Notes: generated by a model not told the origin, from the letters alone. 64,000 nt of DNA from Opitutus sp. (GCA_024998815.1 JACEUQ010000003.1:633900-697899); one strand, 5' to 3'; shown: positions 44,344 to 52,747, counted from the first letter of the stretch. Numbers and translations: made by a program.

Positions 44344-45656
44344 GGTTCTTCACGGAATACTGTGGGTTAGGGCTGGGGGGAAATTAGGCTCGAGGTCGAG
44401 TTTACCACAAAAGAAAAGAATACGGGTGCGATAGTTTTCGAACTTACGGAAGCCACGAGCATCGGCTTTAATTGCTTGGATTTTTGAATTAAAACCCTCG
44501 GTGAGTGCATTCGAAATACGGTGCTTAAAGTAAGTCAGTAATCCGGCCAGATGGGCTTTTAGTGACTTTGCTACTTTTTTGACTCTGGGCAGGCGGCTAC
44601 TCATAACCGAGCGATACCACAGCTGGAAGAAAGTATTACCCGCATCGGCGTTGGGTTGTCCCCAAAACTCGACCAGCTGCTCTTTATAAGCCCATGCCTT
44701 GGCCGTACGAAGATTGGACTCCAGCAGCGCCTCGAAGTGCTCTTTGCGGTCATCAGGAACGATGCCATGCAGCCAAAGAAAGCGAGTGCGTTTTAAGATG
44801 TCATCGCCTTTGGCAGCGAGTTCAGCGGCCTCATCCCGGCGGGTATGATCGACCGCCTCGTTCATAGGCTTTGAAACATGAAAGCGGTCGTGAACGATGT
44901 CAGCGTTGGGCGCGGCCTGGTGGGTGGCGGCGATGAAGGATGCACCCATGTCCATCGCGACGGCTTCAATCCCGTCAATTTGCTCCTTTGATAATGATGC
45001 CCAAAGCTTTAACCCACTCCCTGTATCCCGGCCTGGAACCACGTCCAGTACCCGCCGACCGGTGAGATCGGTCATCAATGAAACGTAGCTTTGACCGCGC
45101 AAAAAACTCTTTTCGTCTAAGCCAACTCGGGTGATGCCGTCGAGGTTTCGCCGCGCCAAGCCTCGCTCAACAGCCTGATCGATTATACGTTGTACACTAT
45201 CCCAATGAAGTCCCAGCAACTCGGCGGCTTGGCTTAGCGATCGGCTAGAGGCGATCACGGCCACGGCAAAGCTTTCAAAAAGCGAGGTGAACCGCGAGCC
45301 TGGTTCGGCCCACGGCACGTGCATCGTTTTAACACCATGCTCCTCGCAATCGCAGCGGGGCACCGCGCACCGCAGTTCGAGTCGATATTGCATCACATCA
45401 CGGTGACGCCAACTCCGCTCCTTCATTCGGTCGTAAATAGGCATCAACTGACCGCACACTGGGCACGGCACCTTGGCCCCGTCTGGCCATCGTAACCAGA
45501 CCGTCACGTTTAGTCCGAGAATGTCTTCCTCCACTTTGGTTACTTCCCACGGTTCCGGCAGCAACAGCAACCGCCGGTAATGTTCATGTGCGCTTATGCT
45601 CATCTTTACTTTTTAGCTGCTTTTATGCCCGAACCCACAACAAAACGGGAAGAACC
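44344..45656 (-). mobile_element. ISL3-family insertion sequence, 1,313 bp, complete
   Basis: The left end GGTTCTTCACGGAATACTGT and the right end (minus strand) GGTTCTTCCCGTTTTGTTGT are terminal inverted repeats (GGTTCTTC, CG and GTGGGTT conserved). The 8-bp direct duplication TAATTGCG stands at 44336-44343 and 45657-45664, which is the ISL3 size. The single transposase gene fills the element. The intact ends and perfect duplication suggest recent insertion. It creates the stop codon that ends the 828-codon tnsAB. Confidence 0.95.
44350..45603 (-). CDS. ISL3-family transposase
   Basis: 417 residues, standard length. An N-terminal zinc-finger domain (VPCPVCGQLMPIYDR, RCAVPRCDCEEHG) is followed by a helix-turn-helix (LSQAAELLGLHWDSVQRII). 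The DDE catalytic domain has VGLDEKSFLRGQSYVS, VAMDMGASFIAATHQA, HDRFHVSK and a late Glu in ALTEGFNSKIQAIKADARGF. No frameshift; probably active. Confidence 0.95.
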   Translation of the reverse strand: MSISAHEHYRRLLLLPEPWEVTKVEEDILGLNVTVWLRWPDGAKVPCPVCGQLMPIYDRMKERSWRHRDVMQYRLELRCAVPRCDCEEHGVKTMHVPWAEPGSRFTSLFESFAVAVIASSRSLSQAAELLGLHWDSVQRIIDQAVERGLARRNLDGITRVGLDEKSFLRGQSYVSLMTDLTGRRVLDVVPGRDTGSGLKLWASLSKEQIDGIEAVAMDMGASFIAATHQAAPNADIVHDRFHVSKPMNEAVDHTRRDEAAELAAKGDDILKRTRFLWLHGIVPDDRKEHFEALLESNLRTAKAWAYKEQLVEFWGQPNADAGNTFFQLWYRSVMSSRLPRVKKVAKSLKAHLAGLLTYFKHRISNALTEGFNSKIQAIKADARGFRKFENYRTRILFFCGKLDLEPNFPPALTHSIP

Positions 45657-48142
45657 TAATTGCGGCCGTAGCTCAGGCGAGCGCGGCGCAACTCGAGACT
45701 TGCGACCGCTAGTTGCTCCGGCGGTTTTGCGCGGAGTCGCTTGAGTTTTGGTGCAAGGCACTCATGCCATTCGCCACGGGCAAAAGCATATACCCTTGTG
45801 ATATCTAACGGATCCCATCGCACCGGTACTCGTGTCCCGTTGAGGTCCGCTGAATCGAATATATTGTTCCAATATAACACGGTGCTGACCTGAACGCCGT
45901 TGTGTGCCTGTATCTTGGCGGTTCCGTCGCCAGAAACAAGTGGCAGTGTGATCATGCGAAAAGTTCGGTCTTGATCGATTTGGATGTGATTGCGAGTGCC
46001 ATGCCTACTGAGGCTTTCTTCGCGAACCTGTTTGGGGCTCATACCATTGAGGCCGGCGTGGGGGAGCTCATCGTAAACTTTAAAACAATATTTTTCGATC
46101 TCCCCCTGTAATTCATTGATAGTGTAGGCTGCTAAGCGATCTGGGCTATGCGAGGGACTGATGCGCAGTTGAGTGCGCATCGCTGCGGTGGCGCCTGGCA
46201 GCGTGTCGGTTACCCGCTTGTTCATTGAACCAAAAAAGCGTTCCATTTCTGCGCCCCAGCGAGGGCGTCCGACTGGACGTCGAATGAACTCTATTTGGTA
46301 AAATGAGAGGAAGAATTCAACGGATAGGTTCACAAATTCGGAACCGTTGTCCGACAGAATTTGTGACGGCAAGCGACCATGACGCCTGACGCATTCACGG
46401 AAGAGGCACAATGTTGAGGCTGCACTGGGGGGCTCGTAACTAATGTACGTTGCAAGCACGGTTCTCGAGTACGCGTCGAGCATGACTATAACCCATGCAG
46501 TTCCCAAATTCACGCCCTGCTCTTTACACAGGAGGCTAAGGTCGGCCACCGAGAAATCGATGTGCGCACGTTGCATATAATGCTCTGCTGATCCGAAGTC
46601 ATATGAAGTCGAAACGGGGGCATTATGCTTTGCAGCTGAGTAATTACCCCGCTTCGCTTTCTCCACTAGGCTGACGGACAGTCTTTTTATTGCACGTCCG
46701 AAGGTTCGCAAGGTGACCGTTTTTATATTAGCGCTCTTGCAGTCACCCACATATCGCGAATATGCGTGAGCAACGCAGGTCTCCCCTGGCTTAAGGTAAT
46801 GAATCTGAATGCCTTCATTCATGGCATCTAGTGTGGACTGGGGCAGTCGTGATCGATGTTGTGCTTTGGGCGTGGATGCCCGCAAGCAGCCGATAAGTGC
46901 ACCTCGGCGGCCATATTTGCTGATGCTGAGGCGAACGCGCCTTAACATCGCTCTTTCTGTAGAGTTGAGTTTAGCGACACCCTTTGGGGCGCGGCGCAAG
47001 CCCTGTGTTACGTATTGTTCGATCCGGGAATAATCAGCAACCGCTTTCGCCCACTTGGACGGATTTGCGGTCCGCAGCTTCGTCTCTATTTCGGCAGCCC
47101 CTTCTTTGGGTACTCCGTACGACCTTAGCTTGCCGTCGATTTCGAGTCGCTTGAGTGCAGGAAGGTCCATCGGCAAAACATTACCGTGCCCGTCTATGAG
47201 CATTACGGTATCCCCATCCACATATGAAACTTCGTGGTCGCGTCCGGAAAGGACGATCAATTCGCCTTTTTGGAATTTAGCGCGGCGAATCGAGCGATCT
47301 TGGTCCATCCGGGTGCGTTCTACGATGTCGAATGCCTTAGCGACAGCGGCACTAGCAAAGATCCTGCACGTATTGTGCGACATAACTTCGTAGCGGCTTA
47401 AATCGACCCATAGGTCGCTTGATGCGACCATTCGGTAGCAGTGATCAATCGATAGCCCCGAAATCTCTTTGAGTAGAGTTTCAATCGTACAGCCTGGATT
47501 TAATGTGACATATTCGCGTGCCTTAGCGGTGAGCGCGAGTGGTGCCGGTTGGCAGTCGGACCGGTAGTAATCAGCTAGGAATGAGCTATTGTTGGCCAAT
47601 GCGGCCGAAATGTCCTGCTCGGTTATTACTTGGTAAGGTGCCCCGTAGGCATTGAGGGCGGCGGTTTCGCCGGGAGGAAACCCCCACCCAGTGGTTTCAG
47701 ATTTCGTAATGTAGTCGCAACCCGGATTTCCTGCGTGGCGCCGTAGCCAAGTCGCATTTTTTACATCGATGAATTTAAGAGGGCACCAGTTGGCGGGCGG
47801 TTTTTCGGGAATGGATAGCAATACGACAAAATCGACGACGTGTACTTTGCTAGAGCCTTTTAAGGGATCTTGAAGTGGTACCTGAGTGAAGAATCCCGCA
47901 ACGGCACTATCTGCATCGAGTTGATGTGCAACGCCCCGTTCCAATAAAGACCCCGAGCAGAAGCGAAGCTCGCCCATTTTTGGGCTTTGATAGGTGCGGG
48001 GCATGCTGCTGGAGCTTGGGGAAAAAGCCGGATGGTGCTGGGTGGATAGATTCCGAATGAGTTCCAGGATTTCGGGTTTTACGATCACCGCTAAGGCGGC
48101 AAGTCTTGTTAAGTAGCGATCGGCGCTGAATGAGTTTTTCAT
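45656..48142 (-). CDS. tnsAB: TnsA-TnsB fusion transposase, truncated by ISL3 insertion
   Basis: 828 codons remain of an original 906. Residues about 50-190 are a TnsA-type nuclease: Glu68 (LLERGVAHQLDAD), Asp104 (VVDFVVLL) and Lys128 (LKFIDVKNA). Residues about 200-500 are helix-turn-helix and linker domains. The integrase core has Asp529 (RAHIDFS), Asp598 (LSDNGSEF) and Glu634 (EMERFFGSMNKR), with DD35E spacing. A Mu-like C-terminal beta-barrel follows (VLYWNNIFDSADLNGTRVPV). The last two residues and stop come from the duplication and IS end; the missing 80 codons are at 44101-44343. The upstream 175 bp is shared with the divergent repressor. Confidence 0.88.
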   Translation of the reverse strand: MKNSFSADRYLTRLAALAVIVKPEILELIRNLSTQHHPAFSPSSSSMPRTYQSPKMGELRFCSGSLLERGVAHQLDADSAVAGFFTQVPLQDPLKGSSKVHVVDFVVLLSIPEKPPANWCPLKFIDVKNATWLRRHAGNPGCDYITKSETTGWGFPPGETAALNAYGAPYQVITEQDISAALANNSSFLADYYRSDCQPAPLALTAKAREYVTLNPGCTIETLLKEISGLSIDHCYRMVASSDLWVDLSRYEVMSHNTCRIFASAAVAKAFDIVERTRMDQDRSIRRAKFQKGELIVLSGRDHEVSYVDGDTVMLIDGHGNVLPMDLPALKRLEIDGKLRSYGVPKEGAAEIETKLRTANPSKWAKAVADYSRIEQYVTQGLRRAPKGVAKLNSTERAMLRRVRLSISKYGRRGALIGCLRASTPKAQHRSRLPQSTLDAMNEGIQIHYLKPGETCVAHAYSRYVGDCKSANIKTVTLRTFGRAIKRLSVSLVEKAKRGNYSAAKHNAPVSTSYDFGSAEHYMQRAHIDFSVADLSLLCKEQGVNLGTAWVIVMLDAYSRTVLATYISYEPPSAASTLCLFRECVRRHGRLPSQILSDNGSEFVNLSVEFFLSFYQIEFIRRPVGRPRWGAEMERFFGSMNKRVTDTLPGATAAMRTQLRISPSHSPDRLAAYTINELQGEIEKYCFKVYDELPHAGLNGMSPKQVREESLSRHGTRNHIQIDQDRTFRMITLPLVSGDGTAKIQAHNGVQVSTVLYWNNIFDSADLNGTRVPVRWDPLDITRVYAFARGEWHECLAPKLKRLRAKPPEQLAVASLELRRARLSYGRN

Positions 48143-48191
48143 CTATAATTTTTGAATGTTGAGCTAAGGCTAATTAAGTAGTTTCGTTGAA

Positions 48192-48311
48192 TTAGGTAAC
48201 TGATATTTAATTAAGGGTTAAATTGGTAACCTAAATCGGTTAAGGTTGAGTTGGGAAACCTTAGCAAGCGGAAAATTACTTGCGCTCGGGGATTTGTTAA
48301 CTTAGGTTAAC
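48192..48311. promoter_or_regulatory. Operator-like repeats in the shared tnsAB/repressor promoter region
   Basis: Copies of TTAGGT(T/A)AC occur at 48192-48200 (plus), 48226-48234 (minus) and 48302-48311 (plus), with a weaker one at 48255-48264 (minus, GAAACCTTAG). The last lies directly before the repressor start, within GTTAACTTAGGTTAAC, and the first is 50 bp before tnsAB. The spacing fits binding by a dimeric repressor to control both genes. They might instead be TnsB-binding sites of a transposon end; the sequence cannot distinguish the two. Confidence 0.55.
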
Positions 48312-48317
48312 TTTCAA

Positions 48318-49352
48318 ATGACACAACCCCTTGTAGGTACAAGTCTTGCTGAAAGAATCACTTACTGTGCAAAAATTCTGGGTAACGCGGCTAAATTAGC
48401 TCGTGCAATTGGCGTTTCTAAGCCTGCCGTAAGTAAGTACTTATCAGGCAAAAACAACCCGAGGCGGAATGTTCTTTCCCGTATCGCCCACGCAGCTGGG
48501 GTTTCGGAGTCTTGGCTCGCCTTGGGGATCGGTAGTCCAGAGCAAGGTGATACTGAACATTCAGCTGGTTCTTCAGTCATTAAAACCGTGCATGATCTTG
48601 TTCATCAATTAGGTGGACTGGAAAGCGCTGTGGCCATTCTCACTAAAGCAGCGTCCTCGGGCAATAGGCGTAGTGTTAACTCGGGTAAACTTGCCCCCGT
48701 AGAATTCACTCAACGGTTTAATTCAACTATCGCGGATCAAGGTGGGCGGGAGTTATTTCTCGAGAAGTCACGATTCGATCCAAAGCGATTAGATGAAATT
48801 TGTGCAGGCGCAGTCCCAAGTATTGACGAGTTTAAAACCCTAATTAATCACCGAGTCTTATCACTAGATTGGTTGATCGCGGGAGACGGTGAATGGCAGA
48901 CGCTGCCTAAACACCGTGCGTATTTACTTAATATGCTTAAGGCCAACATGGCCGAGGCTGATAAAATGAGATCCGTCCCATTCACGGGCGGAACTCGGAG
49001 CAGCAATTACCCCAACGGACCTGCTCACGCTTCAGACTCGGACGTTATCAAACTTTGGGGCAAGATCTATGAGAGACTGGATCCGACCTACTACAATGTT
49101 GAGGTCATCGCTGATGAGAGCATGTCGCCTTTGCTTTCGACCGGCGACATCGTCTTGATTGATACCCTAAAAAATAAAATTAGCAGTGGAACCTATTTTA
49201 TAAGAACAACTAACGGCAATCTGTTTGTTAATGCCGCCAATACAGGGTCCAGACTAGTCGCAAACTATTTAGCCAATAAAGATAGTTCTTTTGAAATTAG
49301 GCAGGATCAGTCGCTCGGCCGAGTTGTATGGATTTGGAAAAAAATCCCCTGA
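48318..49352 (+). CDS. CI/LexA-like S24 repressor with Xre-type helix-turn-helix
   Basis: 344 residues. The N-terminal HTH is at about 25-55 (AAKLARAIGVSKPAVSKYLS). A second segment at about 150-200 (LFLEKSRFDPKRLDEICAG, then LSLDWLIAGDGEW) looks like a further Xre-type half. The C-terminal S24 peptidase-like domain carries DESMSPLLSTGDIVLID with the catalytic-position Ser268. The position of the catalytic Lys, normally in a ..VKR.. strand, reads LFVNAA (Asn305), so self-cleavage may be lost. Divergent from tnsAB with 175 bp between; by position it should control the transposase. Confidence 0.8.
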   Translation: MTQPLVGTSLAERITYCAKILGNAAKLARAIGVSKPAVSKYLSGKNNPRRNVLSRIAHAAGVSESWLALGIGSPEQGDTEHSAGSSVIKTVHDLVHQLGGLESAVAILTKAASSGNRRSVNSGKLAPVEFTQRFNSTIADQGGRELFLEKSRFDPKRLDEICAGAVPSIDEFKTLINHRVLSLDWLIAGDGEWQTLPKHRAYLLNMLKANMAEADKMRSVPFTGGTRSSNYPNGPAHASDSDVIKLWGKIYERLDPTYYNVEVIADESMSPLLSTGDIVLIDTLKNKISSGTYFIRTTNGNLFVNAANTGSRLVANYLANKDSSFEIRQDQSLGRVVWIWKKIP

Positions 49353-49364
49353 AAGAGGGACAAT

Positions 49365-49703
49365 TTACTGTAATTGGCGACCTTGGTATTTCAATGACGG
49401 TGGACCGAGATTGATTCCTGCAGCAGTCACCGTCGCCGCTACTTGGGCCCACAGCAGGCTGATGCGCTGGTCGGAAAATGCGGAGTGAAAACGAATTTCT
49501 ACCTGGTCCCCGATAAGGAGTCCAGCGACGGCGTTACCGCGGTAATCATCCTCGTAGCTCAGACCAGGCACCTTGATCGACCGGTGCTGCTGGGATTCAG
49601 GGAAAAACACCACGCCCTCCTCATTAAGCAGAAATTTACACCGTGGGTGCGGCGTTTTTAGTGCCTCGCGGATAAATTCGAGGTTTTGGATTCGGAGGCT
49701 CAT
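49365..49703 (-). CDS. Unknown protein paired with a DUF2384 antitoxin-like gene
   Basis: 112 residues, no leader or membrane segment. Sequence features: LNEEGVVFFPESQQHRSIKV, PGLSYEDDYRGNAVAGLL and RFHSAFSDQRI. Not a RES domain, the usual partner of Xre/ParS-type antitoxins (no RES Arg-Glu-Ser pattern is seen). Its ATG directly follows the stop of the upstream gene (TAAATG), so the two are co-translated. A toxin role is only inferred from that position. Confidence 0.6.
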   Translation of the reverse strand: MSLRIQNLEFIREALKTPHPRCKFLLNEEGVVFFPESQQHRSIKVPGLSYEDDYRGNAVAGLLIGDQVEIRFHSAFSDQRISLLWAQVAATVTAAGINLGPPSLKYQGRQLQ

Positions 49704-50114
49704 TTAACCCGGCTGACCAGACTCGATGTCGTAGAGCATGCGCCAGAGGAGATCCTGCTCGCCGCGCTCCATGACGTGCATGGGCGTCGAACCATCGAAG
49801 GCTGGATTAGGCCGCACAAGCCAACGAGCGACTTGAGCTGGTTCCATCACTCGGGCCAGACCAACCAGCAGGCGATCCAGCTCCACCAAGGCCCTTTCCT
49901 GTTTTGCCGAGGGCGTTTCTCCAGCAGCCCACTTGGCAACCGAGCGCGGCGAAAAACCTGTCAGTCGAACCAGCTGCGCTTGAGAGATTTGAAACTGCTC
50001 GCGGTAGGTTTTTAGCAGACCGGCGTAGCCGCTAATACCATGATGCTGAAAGGGAAACGGAACGTCCACCCAGTCGGAACTCGCGGAATTAGATTTTTGT
50101 TTTGTCTCCCCCAT
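49704..50114 (-). CDS. Xre/MbcA/ParS-like antitoxin (HTH plus DUF2384-type domain)
   Basis: 136 residues. The HTH at about 30-60 is ISQAQLVRLTGFSPRSVAKW. The C-terminal domain LVGLARVMEPAQVARWLVRP followed by NPAFDGSTPMHVMERGEQDL matches the toxin-binding domain of MbcA/ParS/Xre antitoxins (WL..PN.AL.G..P). In known modules this neutralises a RES NAD-degrading toxin, but the next gene, abutting with no gap, is not RES-like. It lies inside or just beyond the Tn7-like island. Confidence 0.75.
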   Translation of the reverse strand: MGETKQKSNSASSDWVDVPFPFQHHGISGYAGLLKTYREQFQISQAQLVRLTGFSPRSVAKWAAGETPSAKQERALVELDRLLVGLARVMEPAQVARWLVRPNPAFDGSTPMHVMERGEQDLLWRMLYDIESGQPG

Positions 50115-50528
50115 TTGTTGGCAAAAATAACTGCATTAATACAGTATTCCAGCATTCATTTCTCCAGGAATAAAATTATTTTAATAGGTTTTATTAGCCT
50201 CATTTTGTTCATTTATAATGACTTAATTGATATTATGGCCGCCTGCTACGCACTCCCACCAAACACGCTAAAGGTGAAGCCAGGCGCTTCAACCCGGTGT
50301 CGGCTCCCGGTCCTGCGGCCAATTTGCGACTGGTCGCACTCCGCCATCTCAATCAAGCGGGCCACTAAAAGCACCAACGCCCCTGGCTACTTCACAGTAA
50401 AGAAGGGCGATTAGCGGGCATCCATCCCTCAGCAACTTGCTGGAGATCACCAAGTCTTCGGGGCAGACAAGTAATGCCGTTCATCTCCGGAGTTTTGGCG
50501 GATTGCGGAAAGTTGGGTTTGCTGGTGC
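50115..50528. other. A+T-rich gap with no recognised gene
   Basis: 50120-50240 is very A+T-rich compared with the flanks and may hold the promoter of the antitoxin pair or mark the island edge. Bases 50240-50420 read through in more than one frame without a recognisable product. No terminal repeats or ssrA-like duplicate were found here. Confidence 0.35.
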
Positions 50529-52322
50529 TTACGAGAGCTTTGGCAAACCGCGGGTTTGCAATTCCATCAGACGCGCGAAATGGCCATTGGGTCTAGCTAG
50601 CAAGGCCGACACTGAACCATCTTCGATAATTTTGCCGCGTTGGAACACCAAGACGCGGTCCACCCCGCGCAGTGTTGAGAGTCGGTGGGCGACGATGAAA
50701 GTAGTGCGGCCTTGGCACAGTACGTCGAGGTCGTCCTGGAGGCGCGCTTCGGTCTCCAGGTCGAGGGCGCTGGTCGGCTCGTCGAGAATGACAATACGCG
50801 GATCGCGCAGAAATACCCGGGCCAAGGCGATGCGCTGGCGTTGACCACCTGACAACCGGCCACCGCGTTCGCCACAAAGTGTGTCGTAGCCGCGCTCCAG
50901 TTTACGGATAAAGTCGTCGGCTTGCGCCTTCGTGGCGGCCGTTTCGATCTCGGCATCGGTGGCGGTCGGTCGGCCAAAGCGGATGTTTTCGCGAACGCTG
51001 GTGTTCCATATAAACGCATCCTGGCCCATAATCGCGACCGAGCGGCGCAGCGTACGCAGGCCGATGTCGGCGATCGGCTGGTCGTCGTAACGGATGTCGC
51101 CTTTATCGGGCTGATAAAAGCCCATCAATAAATCGAGCAGCGTGCTCTTGCCCGCGCCGGTCTCTCCAACCAAGCCGATCCGCTGGCCGGCGGGAATGTG
51201 GAGGTTGATGTCGACCATCGTGGGTGTACCTATGTCAGCGCCGGGGTAGCGGAACGAGACGTTACGCAGGGTCAGCTCACCGCGCAGGGCGGGTGGTTGC
51301 GCGCTCCGGCCGTCGGGTCGGTAGCCTTCCAATTCATGCGAATCAAGGATGGCCAACATCGCCTCTAGCCCGGGCTTGGCCTGCAGCCACGCGTCGTAGG
51401 CACCGAAGAATGACTGAAACCCTCCGCGTACAAAACCCAACATGCCAGCGAAGGCGACCAGCGAGCCCAGCGGAAGCGAGTTGTTTAAATAAAGCAGGCC
51501 GCCGACGCACCACACGACCACGCCTAGGTATTCACCGATCATTTGCATCCCCATCATCACCCAGCGCATGGTAACGCTTGCCTCGATGCCGCTGCCGCGC
51601 ACGCGCTCGATCACCTCGGCTAGCTCGGCTGCGGCGATCTCCTCGTTGCCCAAGCTCTTGGTCACCCTCATGCCGCCGATGAACTCGACTACGCGGGCGG
51701 AGAAATCCTCGCCGGTCTGCTGTACTCTCTGGTTAAGTCGCTCCAGTCGCAGACGCACGCTACGCATTACGAGTACCTGTGCTGGCACGGCCAACAGCGT
51801 GATCGCAGCCAGCAGCGGACTCAGCCAAGCCAGATAGACTAGCGCGCCGAGTCCCAGGGTGATGGAAACAATCAAGTACCCGGACAAGTTAACCAAAAAC
51901 GCCTCTACTCGGCCCAAATCTACGGTGACTTGATTGGCCAGCGCACCGGCTCCCCTTCGGGTGAAAAATCCGAGCGACATGCGTTGTAGCTGATCGACCA
52001 GCAAGCGACGCAGGCGAGCGGTGGAGGCTCGCACCAAGCGTTGGCTGAAAGCGAACGCCTTCACGGTAAACCATGCGTGCAACGGCCAAAGCGCGAGGTT
52101 GGCTAATGCGTAGATCCCGATCCATCTGATGCGTTCCTCCAAGGTCAACGCTGTGTTCTGTAAAATATGGTCCACCAAGATGCCCACGCCCGCATAGAAC
52201 GGCAGGTAGCTGAGCGATTGCAGGATCTGGAAAACGACGGCGGCGCGGAGTAGGCCGTCATCAAAACGAATTAGCGTCCACAGGCGCTGGAGCGGCGTGG
52301 CAGTCTGGTCGCGTTTTTGCAT
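50529..52322 (-). CDS. ABC exporter, fused membrane and ATPase domains
   Basis: 597 residues from the ATG at 52322. Type I exporter half-transporter: six transmembrane helices in residues about 30-320, then the ATPase with Walker A VGETGAGKST, Q-loop (SVAIMGQDAFIW), signature LSGGQRQRIALARVFL, Walker B IVILDEPTSALD and the H-loop VAHRLSTL. Homodimer likely; resembles lipid or drug exporters (MsbA/LmrA type), substrate not determinable. It is not in an operon with the island genes. Confidence 0.93.
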   Translation of the reverse strand: MQKRDQTATPLQRLWTLIRFDDGLLRAAVVFQILQSLSYLPFYAGVGILVDHILQNTALTLEERIRWIGIYALANLALWPLHAWFTVKAFAFSQRLVRASTARLRRLLVDQLQRMSLGFFTRRGAGALANQVTVDLGRVEAFLVNLSGYLIVSITLGLGALVYLAWLSPLLAAITLLAVPAQVLVMRSVRLRLERLNQRVQQTGEDFSARVVEFIGGMRVTKSLGNEEIAAAELAEVIERVRGSGIEASVTMRWVMMGMQMIGEYLGVVVWCVGGLLYLNNSLPLGSLVAFAGMLGFVRGGFQSFFGAYDAWLQAKPGLEAMLAILDSHELEGYRPDGRSAQPPALRGELTLRNVSFRYPGADIGTPTMVDINLHIPAGQRIGLVGETGAGKSTLLDLLMGFYQPDKGDIRYDDQPIADIGLRTLRRSVAIMGQDAFIWNTSVRENIRFGRPTATDAEIETAATKAQADDFIRKLERGYDTLCGERGGRLSGGQRQRIALARVFLRDPRIVILDEPTSALDLETEARLQDDLDVLCQGRTTFIVAHRLSTLRGVDRVLVFQRGKIIEDGSVSALLARPNGHFARLMELQTRGLPKLS

Positions 52323-52406
52323 GGTGAGAGGTGCAGCCCAGTCGTCAGGCCGAATTAAAAACAATTGTATCAACCCAATAAACCGGACTTTGCTTTTATA
52401 AAGTGG

Positions 52407-52428
52407 GAGTGTTCATGGGTGAACACTC
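52407..52428. promoter_or_regulatory. 9-bp inverted repeat upstream of the ABC exporter
   Basis: GAGTGTTCA and TGAACACTC with a 4-bp spacer, 85 bp before the ABC gene start. The size and symmetry suit a TetR- or similar repressor site. No adjacent regulator is found, so the role is open. Confidence 0.4.
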
Positions 52429-52440
52429 TTTCGGACGGCC

Positions 52441-52647
52441 TTAGCATACGTCGCCGACAGGATAGCGAAGCGCTACGTCACGCCCTATATCATTAAAATT
52501 AGCCGTCACCGGCATTCGTATGGGTGATAAAAGCGGCTCGCGAAACCAGCCCAGGCTTTCAACGGTGAAATCGGTATCGCGTTGGAAATCCCAGACGCCG
52601 GAAAGATCCGTGAAGCTGCGATATCCATTTGGGACAGGGTTAATCAT
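52441..52647 (-). pseudogene. Remnant of a GH2 beta-glucuronidase-like gene (N-terminal fragment)
   Basis: 68 codons with DLSGVWDFQRD, LGWFREPL and PIRMPVTANFNDIGRDV. These match the start of beta-glucuronidases (family pattern LDGLWDF, W...L, MPVPASYNDI). The frame ends soon after PVGDVC where the family has VGWVWY, and the catalytic barrel is absent. A broken and truncated gene. No further gene is seen in 52648-52747. Confidence 0.7.
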
Positions 52648-52747
52648 ACAGAAATAATCTTGGTCGTAATCAGGTAATAGCGGAATGACTACGAAAACAT
52701 AAGTACCAGCTGGTTAGTATTAAACGTTTTAAAACTTGGGCTGGGTC

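Larger units (their letters stand above)
41458..48317. mobile_element. Tn7-like transposon core (tnsAB-tnsC-tniQ) next to ssrA, boundaries not resolved
   Basis: The operon reads leftward from 48142 to 41713 and is A+T-richer than the flanking chromosome. It holds all core Tn7 functions: TnsA nuclease and TnsB integrase fused, a TnsC AAA regulator and a TniQ/TnsD target selector. It ends about 250 bp from the 3' end of ssrA. I could not find paired TGT...ACA ends or a 5-bp duplication, so the ends given are only the limits of the core; the repressor and the antitoxin module to 50114 may be cargo. No CRISPR array or cas gene is seen. An ISL3 element interrupts tnsAB, so the element is probably inactive now. 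Confidence 0.6.

Noticed and set aside
41485-49365. TGTCC at 41485 and GGACA near 49364 as transposon termini
   Set aside because: Only five to six bases match, no longer terminal repeat follows, and the flanking 5-mers are not duplicated.
50040-50414. 124-codon plus-strand frame in the gap before the ABC gene
   Set aside because: It overlaps the start of the antitoxin-like gene on the other strand and has no recognisable domain.
41458-50528. CRISPR-associated transposon (CAST)
   Set aside because: TnsAB, TnsC and TniQ are present, but no Cas effector, array or mini-array is visible, and TniQ is of TnsD-like length.
41458-52440. Tyrosine-recombinase island with a duplicated ssrA 3' end
   Set aside because: No integrase gene and no second copy of the CCCGGCACCTCCACCA sequence were found.
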